64,000 bases of DNA from JANRLT01 sp041736895. Lineage in GTDB: Bacteria > Planctomycetota > Planctomycetia > Pirellulales > JALHPA01. Below the pieces are notes generated by a model. The model saw only the letters and a list, made by a program, of their open reading frames with translations. It was not told the DNA's origin and searched no databases. Where the stretch lies: positions 13,241 to 77,240 of the forward strand of contig JBGSSS010000208.1 of NCBI GenBank assembly GCA_041736895.1. The letters are read 5' to 3'. Positions within the stretch are counted from its first letter, which is position 1, and every line of letters starts with the position of its first letter. The translations under genes were made by a program, and so were the position numbers. This document shows, piece after piece, positions 25,362 to 33,654 of this stretch.

Positions 25362-26306
25362 CTAGCCAACCAAGGCGTTCATCGCCTTGACGAGATCCTT
25401 GACCGCGTCAACGCTTTTTTGGAAGCCAGCCTTTTCGGTGTCGGTCAGTTGGAGCTCGATAATCTTTTCAACACCGTTGGTGCCAAGAATGACCGGGACA
25501 CCGACATAATATCCGCCGACACCGTACTCCTTGTCGCAATACGCGGCGACGGGAATCAAACGCTTCTGATCGCGGACAACCGCTTCGACCATTTGCGCGG
25601 TGGCTGCCGCTGGCGCGTAATAGGCACTGCCAGTTTTGAGTAGTCCTACAATTTCGGCGCCGCCATTGCGCGTGCGGACCACGATTTCTTCGAGCCGTTC
25701 GGGTTTAATCAATTGGGTAATCGGAATCCCGCCGACCGATGTGCAGCTAGGAATGGGCACCATCGTGTCGCAGTGGCCGCCGAGCAGCATCGCCGAAATG
25801 TCTTCGACGCTAACACCGAGTTCCATCGAGAGAAACGCGCGATAACGCGCGGTGTCGAGCACGCCGGCTTGGCCGATGACTTTGTTCGGCTTGAAGCCGG
25901 TGACTTGCAGAGCTCGCTGGACCATCGCGTCGAGCGGATTGCTCACGACGATCACCACGGCGTCAGGGCTCGTGGCTTTGATTTGTTCTGAGACCAGTCC
26001 GACGATCTTGGCGTTGGTGCCGAGCAGATCGTCGCGGCTCATCCCGGGCTTGCGGGCAATGCCGGCCGTGATGACCACCACGTCGCTATTCTTGGTGTCG
26101 GCGTAATCGTTGGTGCCGATGATGTTCGAAGTGAAACCCGCGATCGGCGAAGCCTGGAACAAGTCCAGAGCCTTGCCCGCCGGCATCTTTTCCATTTGCG
26201 GGATATCGAGCAACACGATGTCGCCCAGTTCTTCGGCCGCACACCAGTGGGCACACGTTGCCCCCACATTGCCGGCCCCGATAATGCTAATCTTCGCCCG
26301 ACGCAT
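25362..26306 (-). CDS. mdh: Malate dehydrogenase (NAD-dependent, LDH-like type)
   Basis: The enzyme interconverts malate and oxaloacetate in the citric acid cycle. The 314-residue product has the NAD-binding GAGNVGAT (10-17), the active-site loop ARKPGMSRDDLLGTNAKI with the arginine that selects malate over lactate, the VVSNPLDAMV strand, and the catalytic His in LGGHCDTMVPIPSCTSVGG. The length matches the LDH-like malate dehydrogenases. It stands alone, 263 bp from the next gene. Confidence 0.96.
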   Translation of the reverse strand: MRRAKISIIGAGNVGATCAHWCAAEELGDIVLLDIPQMEKMPAGKALDLFQASPIAGFTSNIIGTNDYADTKNSDVVVITAGIARKPGMSRDDLLGTNAKIVGLVSEQIKATSPDAVVIVVSNPLDAMVQRALQVTGFKPNKVIGQAGVLDTARYRAFLSMELGVSVEDISAMLLGGHCDTMVPIPSCTSVGGIPITQLIKPERLEEIVVRTRNGGAEIVGLLKTGSAYYAPAAATAQMVEAVVRDQKRLIPVAAYCDKEYGVGGYYVGVPVILGTNGVEKIIELQLTDTEKAGFQKSVDAVKDLVKAMNALVG

Positions 26307-26569
26307 GAAATTAACCTAGCTTGATCAGTGATCGAATTGATTTTCCTACGCAACGATCGCGCGGCCAATAGAAAGATGCCAGTACGCGACTGTCAGCCGA
26401 TGAAAGATTTCCTCTTCAATTAGCCAACATCTTGTGATCACCACAAGTTCGTATGATGGCAACCTACCCGAGCTTTTTAGATTTGAACAGGGGGGAATTG
26501 GGGAAAAGATTTTCTGGAAAAAACTTCAGCTTGACAAACGCCGGAGCAAGCATTTTATTTTGCGACAAC

Positions 26570-27067
26570 TCAAGTTATCCCGTGCGCCGTTTTGAATAAA
26601 TTCAGTGTCAAATGCGCTTGACCGTGATGGTGGCCTTCGTGCCAGGAAATCAGCTCGAGCGCTTGCTGCAACGTAAGCCCGCGCTGCGATAGACCCGCGG
26701 GAATTTTATCGAGATCGGCGTCGTTGAATCGATGCAGCGTGTCGAGCAGATGCAGCCGCGTCGTTTCGAGAGTCATGCGAATCGCGGGCAATTCGGGAAT
26801 CTGATCGTCGGGCACACTGCCGCCGCGAAAGCGCGGCCAGATGTCTTCGTACGACCGTTCCTTTTCCGGCAAGAAACGCTCGGTGGCGAAGATTTCTTCG
26901 GTGATCGCGATGTGCATCAACTGCCAGCCGATGTGCGCGCGGCCTGGTCCCGGCCGCCAAGCAAGTGCTGCCGCGGGGTCGGGCAACTTTTCGATCCGGC
27001 CAATCAGATCGAACGTTTTGGAGCGAACGAATGGGAGTTGGCCGATGAGTGTGGCAATGGTGGACAT
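26570..27067 (-). CDS. DinB-family protein
   Basis: The 165-residue protein is a four-helix bundle of the DinB/YfiT type. The metal-ligand pattern is visible: a His in helix 2 (IGWQLMHIAITEE, about residue 52) and a His cluster near the end (SWHEGHHHGQAHLTLN, about 142-152). Members include thiol-dependent enzymes and proteins of unknown role; no substrate can be given. Confidence 0.8.
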   Translation of the reverse strand: MSTIATLIGQLPFVRSKTFDLIGRIEKLPDPAAALAWRPGPGRAHIGWQLMHIAITEEIFATERFLPEKERSYEDIWPRFRGGSVPDDQIPELPAIRMTLETTRLHLLDTLHRFNDADLDKIPAGLSQRGLTLQQALELISWHEGHHHGQAHLTLNLFKTAHGIT

Positions 27068-27152
27068 GATAGAAAAGCAGAATAGTAAAGTGAACGTTTG
27101 ATTTTCAATCCACCATGATTATACCGTTTAGCGGCGAGCCGGAGGCGAGTGT

Positions 27153-28058
27153 TCACTTTGGCCAGTCCTTGTTCGTGCGCAGATCGATCGTGTTTTGCTT
27201 CACGATTGTTTCGAGCCCGCCGGGTTGTTCACTCCAGCGTTTGATCGCAGCGATTTTCTCTTGGGCGGGCAATTCGCCGACATGTTCGTGGCCGGGTGCT
27301 TGCCCCCAGATCAGTGTTCCGCCGTCTTTGGTCTCGATCACATAATGCCGTGTGATTGTGCCGACATTGGCCAGGTCTTCGACCCAGCGAATGCTCATCA
27401 ATTTGGCTTGGTTCCAAAGCGGTTCGAGCGCCGCGGCAATCTGCGCTCCGCCAAGAATGATCGGATTATCCCAGATAGTCCCCGCCGGGGCAGTCGGACT
27501 GCCCGCGTTGCTCACAATGCGCGGATACTGGAGAAGATCCGGATGTCCTGCAAAATCTCCCGGCGGCAGCAGCGTTCCTACGGCGTCGATTGGCAGTAAC
27601 CCTTTTTTCCTCTCACCCTTTTCGTCGATCAATTCCACTTCAGTCATGGCAATCGGCCGCCGGTATTGGAGTTTGATGTGCGCATGCGCAGGGTAAGTCA
27701 ACTGCACTCCGTCAACTTGGCTGATCCAGGGATGCAACCGAAACGCCATTGCCAAACGTTCAGGCAACGAGACATCGAGCAGCGACAAGGGCGGATCGAG
27801 GCTCGCGTCGCGGAGTGCTTCGGTTCGGATATCGGCGCGAATCCAAGCTGGCTTCGGAGGAAGCTCAATATCGTTGTAATCGAGCTGATAGTCGCCGCGC
27901 GTTTCGACGGTGCGATGAACTTGCTGCCAGAGATACCACGCGGTTCCGCCGAGCAGTCCGCAAACCACAACGAGCGTCCCCAGCCCGCTATGCCGCAAGA
28001 GCGAAAAGATTCCCCCCGCAGGTTCCGGTGTCGGGGGCGGCGCGCTCCGTTTGGCCAT
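27153..28058 (-). CDS. FtsQ-like division protein
   Basis: The 301-residue protein has a short Pro-rich cytoplasmic tail, one membrane helix (about 25-46, LGTLVVVCGLLGGTAWYLW) and an extracytoplasmic part with a POTRA-like beginning (LSLLDVSLPERLAMAFRLHP, then VDGVQLTYPAHAHIKLQYRR). This is the FtsQ/DivIB layout. The murB gene directly upstream in the same direction supports a division or cell-wall role. The start at 28058 follows AAGAAGA; the longer frame translates the CACAGAT repeat. Sequence similarity to FtsQ is weak, so the call rests on architecture and neighbourhood. Confidence 0.65.
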   Translation of the reverse strand: MAKRSAPPPTPEPAGGIFSLLRHSGLGTLVVVCGLLGGTAWYLWQQVHRTVETRGDYQLDYNDIELPPKPAWIRADIRTEALRDASLDPPLSLLDVSLPERLAMAFRLHPWISQVDGVQLTYPAHAHIKLQYRRPIAMTEVELIDEKGERKKGLLPIDAVGTLLPPGDFAGHPDLLQYPRIVSNAGSPTAPAGTIWDNPIILGGAQIAAALEPLWNQAKLMSIRWVEDLANVGTITRHYVIETKDGGTLIWGQAPGHEHVGELPAQEKIAAIKRWSEQPGGLETIVKQNTIDLRTNKDWPK

Positions 28059-28080
28059 AGTCTTCTTGAGGTTTAATGCA

Positions 28081-28241
28081 ACCCACAGATGGACACAGAT
28101 GAACACAGATAAATGCAAATCCAATGAAATTTCACAACGGCATTTACCTCAATTCCCGCTTTTCTTGCATCTTGTTTCTGTTACGGAGTTCCAGCTTTTT
28201 ACTTTGACTCTTATCCGTGTTTATCTGTGTCAATCTGTGGC
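28081..28241. repeat. Inverted CACAGAT element between murB and the ftsQ-like gene
   Basis: The left arm (28083-28112) carries three CACAGAT units spaced 10 bp apart. The right arm (28211-28240) carries the complementary ATCTGTG units. About 100 bp lie between. The same architecture recurs at 52320-52471. Confidence 0.7.
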
Positions 28242-28254
28242 GAGTATTTTGAAT

Positions 28255-29133
28255 TCACCAGACGTTGATTTCGAGATCGAGTTCGACGCCGAGGCGCTCC
28301 AGCACCTTGTCGCGGATGAGCTCAATCAATTGCAAGACGTCCTTGGTTGTCGCCGAAGGTTCCGCGACAATGAAATTCTGGTGGCGGTCATTGACCTCGG
28401 CACCGCCGACGCGCGCGCCCTTAAGACCGGCTTGTTCAATCAGCATTCCCGCATTTACGCCGCGCGGGTTCTTGAAGATGCAGCCCGTGCTCTGGTGGCC
28501 CATCGGCTGGGTCGCCTTTTTCATGATCCATTCTTTTTGCATCCGCTTGGTCAGTTCCAACGGATCTTCGCGGTCGAGCGTAAATTCGGTGTTCAGGACG
28601 ATGACATCGTCCAAGCTGCTCTGGCGGTAGGCAAAAACGAGCTCGTTTTTTTCGCGGGTTTGTAACTCTCCGGCGTGGGTGAGGATGGTCGCGCGTTGCA
28701 TCCACTGGCCGATGTCACCCGTTTGCCCGCCGGCATTAATATGGACAGCCCCGCCGATGGTGCCGGGGATACCGACGAGTGTTTCGAGTCCGGAGAAACC
28801 TTCGCGGACCGCGACCGAGATCGCATGGCCTAGTCGTGCGCCGCCGCCGGCGGCGAGGCCTTGCTTGGTCACAAGGATTTCCGTGAAGGCTGGCCCCGAC
28901 AAGCGAACCACAACGCCGCGCACACCTTCGTCTCGTACTAACAGATTCGAGCCGCCGCCGAGCAAACGCACAGGCAGGTTCTCTTCACGCGAACGCCGCA
29001 CGAGCGCGGCCAGTTCGTCAAGCGTATTCGGTTCGGCAAAATATTCGGCGGGACCGCCCAGCCCAAACCAAGTATGCGGCGCGAGCAATTCGCCAGTGCG
29101 GACGATCTTTTCAAAGCCCTTCAGAAACGACAT
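28255..29133 (-). CDS. murB: UDP-N-acetylenolpyruvoylglucosamine reductase MurB
   Basis: MurB reduces UDP-GlcNAc-enolpyruvate to UDP-MurNAc in peptidoglycan synthesis. The 292-residue product has the FAD-binding PVRLLGGGSNLLVRDEGVRG, the GIPGTIGGAVHINAGGQTGD loop and the FVAEPSATTKDVLQLIELIR tail. The catalytic-proton position is Cys in TGCIFKNPRG, where E. coli has Ser; the final LDLEINVW keeps the catalytic Glu. Start at 29133 gives MSFLKGFEKIVRTGELLAPH, the normal N-terminus; the longer frame translates a REPIN. Confidence 0.95.
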   Translation of the reverse strand: MSFLKGFEKIVRTGELLAPHTWFGLGGPAEYFAEPNTLDELAALVRRSREENLPVRLLGGGSNLLVRDEGVRGVVVRLSGPAFTEILVTKQGLAAGGGARLGHAISVAVREGFSGLETLVGIPGTIGGAVHINAGGQTGDIGQWMQRATILTHAGELQTREKNELVFAYRQSSLDDVIVLNTEFTLDREDPLELTKRMQKEWIMKKATQPMGHQSTGCIFKNPRGVNAGMLIEQAGLKGARVGGAEVNDRHQNFIVAEPSATTKDVLQLIELIRDKVLERLGVELDLEINVW

Positions 29134-29231
29134 GCGATTGACAATCCCAGCGGAGCGTTGAGCGGAACGTGATAAGAAACAATTCGTGGCATTGTCGCTA
29201 GTTTCGGGGGCAATGTCTAGGGTTCTATCCT

Positions 29232-29366
29232 TTAGCCCCCCGTCAATGACGGGGAGAGCAGCGGGATGAGCGAAGTTGGTTGTTCTAATCCAAGAATCAT
29301 CGTCAAACGATTCCCTTCGCTTCATAATTCTGACGTCCAACTCCCCCGGTCATTGACCGGGGGTTA
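29232..29366. repeat. REPIN (CCCCCGGTC family) upstream of murB
   Basis: TTTAG plus an imperfect stem CCCCCCGTC/GACGGGGA (29235-29254) is paired with arms CCCCCGGTC/GACCGGGGG (29343-29363) followed by TTAAA. Confidence 0.8.
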
Positions 29367-29370
29367 AATA

Positions 29371-29408
29371 AAAAAACCGGCCGTTCCTTTTTCGCAAGGA
29401 ACGGCCGG
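29371..29408 (-). terminator. Intrinsic terminator after the Mur N-domain gene
   Basis: Arms CCGGCCGTTCC (29377-29387) and GGAACGGCCGG (29398-29408) form a perfect 11-bp stem with a 10-base loop. On the minus strand the stem is followed by six or more T. It would end leftward transcription from 30142-29615 before murB. Confidence 0.85.
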
Positions 29409-29614
29409 CGTGATCTCCCGTGGCCATCGAGGGTGTTACCCCGACGATGCCCACGGTCATGAATTCTGTCGCGAAGGAAAACTAGCTTTGTTCAAGAATT
29501 TCTCGAACGCGGCTCGTCTTATGAGCTTCGACCCAGGAGGGAGGGTTGCACCGTACATACCCGCATACTCGGCGCAAGCGACAGAATCCCGAAATGGTTT
29601 GGTGGTGTCTCCTC

Positions 29615-30142
29615 TTAATCGTTCGCGTGGTGTTCTAAAAAATCGTGAATGCGAATCACAACCGCGCGGGCCGAATCGTCTTCGACCGCCGGGCGCTGGC
29701 GAAATTCTTGGCGTGCTTCGTACTCGCGAATGCGATTCGCCCCGGGCCGCGTGCGCGACCAGGTCGTCGGTGGAATGAACTCTTCGTCGTCCCAGGTCAG
29801 ACCGTTCCGATTGGCCCACAGTTGCCACTCGCACCATGCACTCCAAGCATCGTTGACTTGCAAGGTCCAGCAGCCTGCCCACGGGGTGATGCGGCGGCCA
29901 GCAATCACAACCCCGGTGGCCCCGAGCGCAAGAGCTTCTTCAGCCAAGCGAACCTCGTAACCATCAGCCAATTCATCGCTCGACAGATCCAACGGCCAGT
30001 AGACCGAGCCGGGTACAATCTGACTCAGGTAGTGCGTCACGCCGCGAATCAACGTCCGTTCGCCATCCAATGGCGGCATCGAACCCAACCGCAGCACTCC
30101 GCCGCACGCTGTCCGCAAATCATCAATCGTGGCTCGTAACAT
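29615..30142 (-). CDS. Stand-alone Mur-ligase N-terminal-like domain
   Basis: The 175-residue protein resembles the first domain of MurE/MurF-type ligases, which binds the UDP part of the substrate: SQIVPGSVYWPLDLSSDELA, then EEALALGATGVVIAGRRITP, and a VNDAWSAWCEWQLW segment matching the V-x-D-A-x-x-A pattern that ends this domain. No ATP-binding or ligase domain follows. The full MurE-like gene next to it has the same features in the same order. The start at 30142 was chosen because upstream codons translate repeats (giving the false peptides TDFQSVV and TDWKSVVQ). Confidence 0.65.
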   Translation of the reverse strand: MLRATIDDLRTACGGVLRLGSMPPLDGERTLIRGVTHYLSQIVPGSVYWPLDLSSDELADGYEVRLAEEALALGATGVVIAGRRITPWAGCWTLQVNDAWSAWCEWQLWANRNGLTWDDEEFIPPTTWSRTRPGANRIREYEARQEFRQRPAVEDDSARAVVIRIHDFLEHHAND

Positions 30143-30172
30143 GACTTCGCTTCTTTCTGCTTCTCTGAATTC

Positions 30173-30194
30173 GTAGGTTAGGCTTTCTAGCCTG
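30173..30194. repeat. Single REP (GTAG foot, CAGGCTTTCTAGCCTG family)
   Basis: GTAG at 30173 is followed by an imperfect stem TTAGGC/GCCTGA around TTTCTA. Related units lie at 31900-31995 and 48456-48479. Confidence 0.75.
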
Positions 30195-30207
30195 ATGTTG
30201 CGGACTT

Positions 30208-30273
30208 GTACGACGGACTTCCAGTCCGTCGAATTACCGAAATATCTGACGACGGACTGGAAGTCCGTCGTAC
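30208..30273. repeat. REPIN (GTAC foot, GACGGACTTCCAGTCCGTC family)
   Basis: GTAC precedes the stem GACGGACTTCCAGTCCGTC (30212-30230). The inverted unit GACGGACTGGAAGTCCGTC (30251-30269) is followed by GTAC. The whole pair is 66 bp and ends 5 bp from the stop of the MurE-like gene. Confidence 0.85.
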
Positions 30274-30278
30274 GCGCG

Positions 30279-31772
30279 TTACGCCCGTTTCTTGGCACTC
30301 TTGTTCTTGGTTTCCAGTGCCCGCAGCCACGGTTCGATCAGGTCGCGATCGTCGTCGGCCATGCTGAACCCGGGGAACGGCGCGTTGCGCGCCCCAGCCA
30401 CAACGAGCACGTCGCCCGGTTGGCACTTGGCCAGGAGTTGCTCGATCGCTTCGCGGCGGTCACCGATGTGAGTCACGTGCTTCAGGCACTCGAATCCCGT
30501 CAGGATTTCGAGCGCCGCTTCGGCGCACGCCCCGGAGTTCGGTTGGTCGTGTGTGATGACGACCTGATCGGTGTGGGCCTCAATCGTTTGGCCGAGGCGA
30601 TGCAGTTGATCTCGCGAGCGAGTTGGCTCGGCACCGAAGACGCAATACACGCGGCCGGTCGAAACTTCACGCGCTGTTTCCAGTGTCATGCGGAGCGATT
30701 CGGGTTCACTGGCCGCATCGGTAAACACGGTAAACGGCTGGCCGCATTCAATGCGTTCCAAGCGGCCCGGCAGCTTGTCAACCGTTTCGAGTCCGCGGGC
30801 GATTTCAGTGAGCTGCATGCCTTGCAACAAGCCAACCGCCGCCGCGCTCAGGCAGTGGTACAGCATCGCATCGCCAACGAATTGCGTCCGCACGGCAACG
30901 CTTTCAGGTCCGGCGGTAAGCAGGAAGGTTTGTTCCGAGGGGCTGCGTTCCAAGAGCTTCGCCGTGACGTCGGCCGTTTCGTTCAAGCCAATCGTCAGCG
31001 TCGGCATTCCAGCATCTCGGGCCAAGTCGCGGCCAAGGGCGTCGTCCAAATTGACGACAAGTGTTCCGCCCGGCTTCAGTGATTCGCAAATCCGCCGCAG
31101 CGTGTCGCGATAGTTATCGAGTGTCGAATGTTCGTCAAACCCGTCGCGCGAAAAGTTCGTGACCACGGCACAATCTAGCAACAGTCCCGCGAGTTGTTGC
31201 TGGGCAATGGCGAGGCTGCTGACTTCGAGGACCGCGTGCTTCGCGCCGGCTTTTGCACATTCGGCGAACCAGGCACTGACGCCGCGCGGCACGTCCTTGG
31301 TCGGTTGTTCGGGGGCAAAGTCGTTGCTTGTCGAGCGTCCCAGCGTGCTGTAAAACCCGCTGCCGGCCTTGTTCCCCAGCACACTCGCGATCAGCCATGT
31401 CGCGCAAGTTTTGCCATGAGTTCCCGTGACGCCAACTTTGTGCAGCCCGCCAATCGCCGTGGCTTGGAGGCCATAGCAGAGCTGAGCGTAGGCGGCACGG
31501 GCATCCTTGACGATGCATTGCGGTGCGCTCGAGAGCGGCAGCAGTTGTTCGGTGATGATGACCGTCGCGCCGCTATGCAGGGCGAGCGCGGCGGCTTGCA
31601 TCGGATCATCGTTCGCGTCGTCGAGAACGACGTACGCGCAGCCCTTCGTGCATTGGCGCGGTGTGACAGCCACACCGGTGACCTTGGGCGAAGCGACATG
31701 CAGATACTCGGCTGTCGGGAACAATTCCCGCAGCGAGACTTCCGTCGGACGAGTTGTGATTCGTCGAGCCAT
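30279..31772 (-). CDS. MurE-like Mur ligase of uncertain amino-acid specificity
   Basis: Mur ligases add amino acids to UDP-MurNAc during peptidoglycan synthesis. The 497-residue product shows an N-terminal substrate domain (30-110), the ATP loop VGVTGTHGKT (about 113-122), the central VLEVSSLAIAQQQL and VVTNFSRDGFDEH (MurE-like, with the D-x-H-x-S-x-x-Y pattern), and a C-terminal domain with FTDAASEPESL and VYCVFGAEPTRSRDQ. The DNPR motif that binds diaminopimelate in MurE is replaced by DQPN (ITHDQPNSGACAEAAL), so the added residue cannot be inferred. It may be the cell's MurE or a paralogue. Confidence 0.85.
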   Translation of the reverse strand: MARRITTRPTEVSLRELFPTAEYLHVASPKVTGVAVTPRQCTKGCAYVVLDDANDDPMQAAALALHSGATVIITEQLLPLSSAPQCIVKDARAAYAQLCYGLQATAIGGLHKVGVTGTHGKTCATWLIASVLGNKAGSGFYSTLGRSTSNDFAPEQPTKDVPRGVSAWFAECAKAGAKHAVLEVSSLAIAQQQLAGLLLDCAVVTNFSRDGFDEHSTLDNYRDTLRRICESLKPGGTLVVNLDDALGRDLARDAGMPTLTIGLNETADVTAKLLERSPSEQTFLLTAGPESVAVRTQFVGDAMLYHCLSAAAVGLLQGMQLTEIARGLETVDKLPGRLERIECGQPFTVFTDAASEPESLRMTLETAREVSTGRVYCVFGAEPTRSRDQLHRLGQTIEAHTDQVVITHDQPNSGACAEAALEILTGFECLKHVTHIGDRREAIEQLLAKCQPGDVLVVAGARNAPFPGFSMADDDRDLIEPWLRALETKNKSAKKRA

Positions 31773-31899
31773 CGCGGGCCTCCTTGCCCTGCGAACGGGT
31801 ACCTAGCCGAGACACGCGGCCATCCTTGACCGCAACTCGCCCAGATTCAGAGGCCGGGATGGTCACTCATTTTGCGAATCGGGTCAAGAGGGATTTTTC

Positions 31900-31995
31900 G
31901 TAGGTCAGGCTTTCTAGCCTGACGATGTTTGACGCGGAATTCACAGCAAACGAAGTGGAATCTCAACTCTTGTCAGGCTGGAAAGCCTAACCTAC
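31900..31995. repeat. REPIN (GTAG foot, GTCAGGCTTTCTAGCCTGAC family)
   Basis: GTAG (31900-31903) precedes GTCAGGCTTTCTAGCCTGAC. The inverted partner at 31972-31991 is followed by CTAC. It occupies the gap between the divergent MurE-like and HTH-EIIA genes, close to where promoters for both would be expected. Confidence 0.85.
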
Positions 31996-32064
31996 GGTGG
32001 CAGAAAATAGTTCTACAAGTCACAATGGAAGCTGAACATTTTCCTCTGCTAGCAAGTATTCGAC

Positions 32065-32787
32065 ATGGAAGAATTCGACATTCCCGGTTTGGCCGAGCAT
32101 CTGCATCTAACTGCGGCGCAGGTATTGCGCCTGGCGGAGCGCGGACAGATCCCCGCGCGGCGCGTTGGCGGCGAGTGGCGTTTTCACCCGGCCGAGGTTC
32201 ATCAATGGTGGGAACAACGGATCGGCTTGGCGGATGACCAGCAACTCGCCGAGATGGAGGTTGTCCTCCGCGGGCCGCGCGGTACGACAACGACGCCGAC
32301 TGAGTTTACGCTAGCGGCGTTGCTTCGACCTGAAGCGATTGAGTTACAACTCGACGCGCGAACGAATACGGCGGTGATCGGGGCGATGGTTGATGTTGCC
32401 GCGCGCACCGGATTGATCTGGGACACAGCACGCTTGACCGATGCAGTTCGCGCCCGGGAAGAATTGCATAGCACGGCGCTTGACGAAGGGATCGCCCTCT
32501 TGCATCCCCGCCGTCCACAGCCGAGTATCTTGGGTGATGCGTTGATTGCGTTTGGCCGAACGCCGAGTCCGATTCCGTTCGGCAATTCGCGCGGCAAGCT
32601 CACGGACCTGTTTTTCATGATCTGCACGCTCGACGACCGGACGCATCTGCGCGTCCTCGCCCGCTTGAGCCGCCTCTTAAGCGATCCGGCGTTCCTCGAT
32701 CAACTGCGCTGGGCCACGACGGTGAGCGAATTGCATGAGTCGCTCGCGACTGCCGAACAGCGTGTCTTGGAAACCGCCGGGGAATGA
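32065..32787 (+). CDS. HTH (excisionase-type) domain fused to a PTS EIIA-type domain
   Basis: Residues 1-55 form an excisionase/MerR-like winged helix (LAEHLHLTAAQVLRLAERGQ, IPARRVGGEWRFHPAEVHQW). From about 80 to 230 the protein matches the fructose/nitrogen EIIA fold, with the phosphorylatable His in GIALLHPRRPQPS (about residue 152). Such fusions are likely regulators that read phosphotransferase state rather than sugar transporters; no EIIB or EIIC is nearby. The gene overlaps the next one by 4 bp (ATGA). Confidence 0.8.
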   Translation: MEEFDIPGLAEHLHLTAAQVLRLAERGQIPARRVGGEWRFHPAEVHQWWEQRIGLADDQQLAEMEVVLRGPRGTTTTPTEFTLAALLRPEAIELQLDARTNTAVIGAMVDVAARTGLIWDTARLTDAVRAREELHSTALDEGIALLHPRRPQPSILGDALIAFGRTPSPIPFGNSRGKLTDLFFMICTLDDRTHLRVLARLSRLLSDPAFLDQLRWATTVSELHESLATAEQRVLETAGE

Positions 32788-33641
32788 AAACTGCTATGAC
32801 GGCAAGCGTGAATCCGGCTCTTTCTCAGAACTCGGATTATCAAAAATCTCAGAACACAATCTGGCTCGGCCCCGCTTCCGGCGAGTTCCAGCGCGCCTTC
32901 GATTTTCTTCACCAACACGCACGAGTCCGGCTCTGCCCCAATCTTGCGACGCTCGACACCTGGTCGAACTTGTCCCAGTTCGCCCCGCCCGAATTGATCA
33001 TCGGCGCGAGTCCCTGGCCTGGTTCATGGCAGACGGCAGAGCTCGAAAAGATCAGCCGACAATGGCCGCTGACGCGGTGGGTCGAACTTGTCGGGGCGTG
33101 GAGCCAAGGCGCGGCACGCACCGCGCCTGGTTGGGCCAATTGGCAGCAAGTTCCGGCCGGGGAATTTGAGTTCGCAATCGACGAATTGTTGGAAAGTTGC
33201 CGCTCTCCCCTGCCCCGTACAACGACGCGCGAGGAACGCCTGTTGAGCCGCGCGCCGAAACTGCTGCGTCAAGGAACTCGCGTTGGGGTAATCTCACGGC
33301 ATCGCAATCAGTTGCTGCCGCTCTTGGAACTGCTCGAATCGATTGGATGTCTCCCGGTTGGCCATTGGCAGCAAACACCGGAGCTGGAATCCGGCGACGA
33401 AGACTCGTGGCGCGAGTTCGCGCCTGAGGTGTTGGTCGTGAATCTCAGCACGGATCTTGAAGCGGCTTTGCCGTGGTTGCTCGCGATTCGCGCGCGCTGG
33501 CCGCAAGTGCCATTAGTGTTATTAGGCGATGTCCCGCGTGTTCAAGAATTGAATCTCGCCCACGAGCACCAGCTTGGTCCCCTACTCGGCAAGCCGGTCG
33601 ATGCGGCGCGCTTGGCGAAGGCGATCGAAAGCGTTTTATAA
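32784..33641 (+). CDS. Receiver-like protein without phospho-acceptor, partner of the HTH-EIIA gene
   Basis: The 285-residue protein is not clearly of any named family. Its second half (about 165-285) has the strand-helix rhythm of a response-regulator receiver: GTRVGVISRHRNQLLPLLEL, EVLVVNLSTDLEAALPWLLA, VPLVLLGDVPRV, GPLLGKPVDAARLAKAIESV. The position of the phospho-acceptor is Asn (VVNLS), and the first acidic pair is absent, so phosphorylation is unlikely. The first half (about 25-130) may be a second degenerate copy. The 4-bp overlap with the HTH-EIIA gene suggests a joint function. Confidence 0.55.
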   Translation: MKTAMTASVNPALSQNSDYQKSQNTIWLGPASGEFQRAFDFLHQHARVRLCPNLATLDTWSNLSQFAPPELIIGASPWPGSWQTAELEKISRQWPLTRWVELVGAWSQGAARTAPGWANWQQVPAGEFEFAIDELLESCRSPLPRTTTREERLLSRAPKLLRQGTRVGVISRHRNQLLPLLELLESIGCLPVGHWQQTPELESGDEDSWREFAPEVLVVNLSTDLEAALPWLLAIRARWPQVPLVLLGDVPRVQELNLAHEHQLGPLLGKPVDAARLAKAIESVL

Positions 33642-33654
33642 TGCAGAGGGGATG

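Larger units (their letters stand above)
29134..29614. other. Intergenic region between murB and the Mur N-domain gene
   Basis: Besides the REPIN and terminator listed separately, a short leftward frame (29457-29558, MYGATLPPGSKLIRRAAFEK) looks protein-like and resembles the end of an HTH/excisionase domain. It is too short to call a gene and may be a remnant. Confidence 0.3.

Noticed and set aside
25223..25390. 55-codon + strand frame MSIAKPASKAQ before mdh
   Set aside because: No ribosome-binding site or family resemblance, and it overlaps the 3' end of mdh on the opposite strand.
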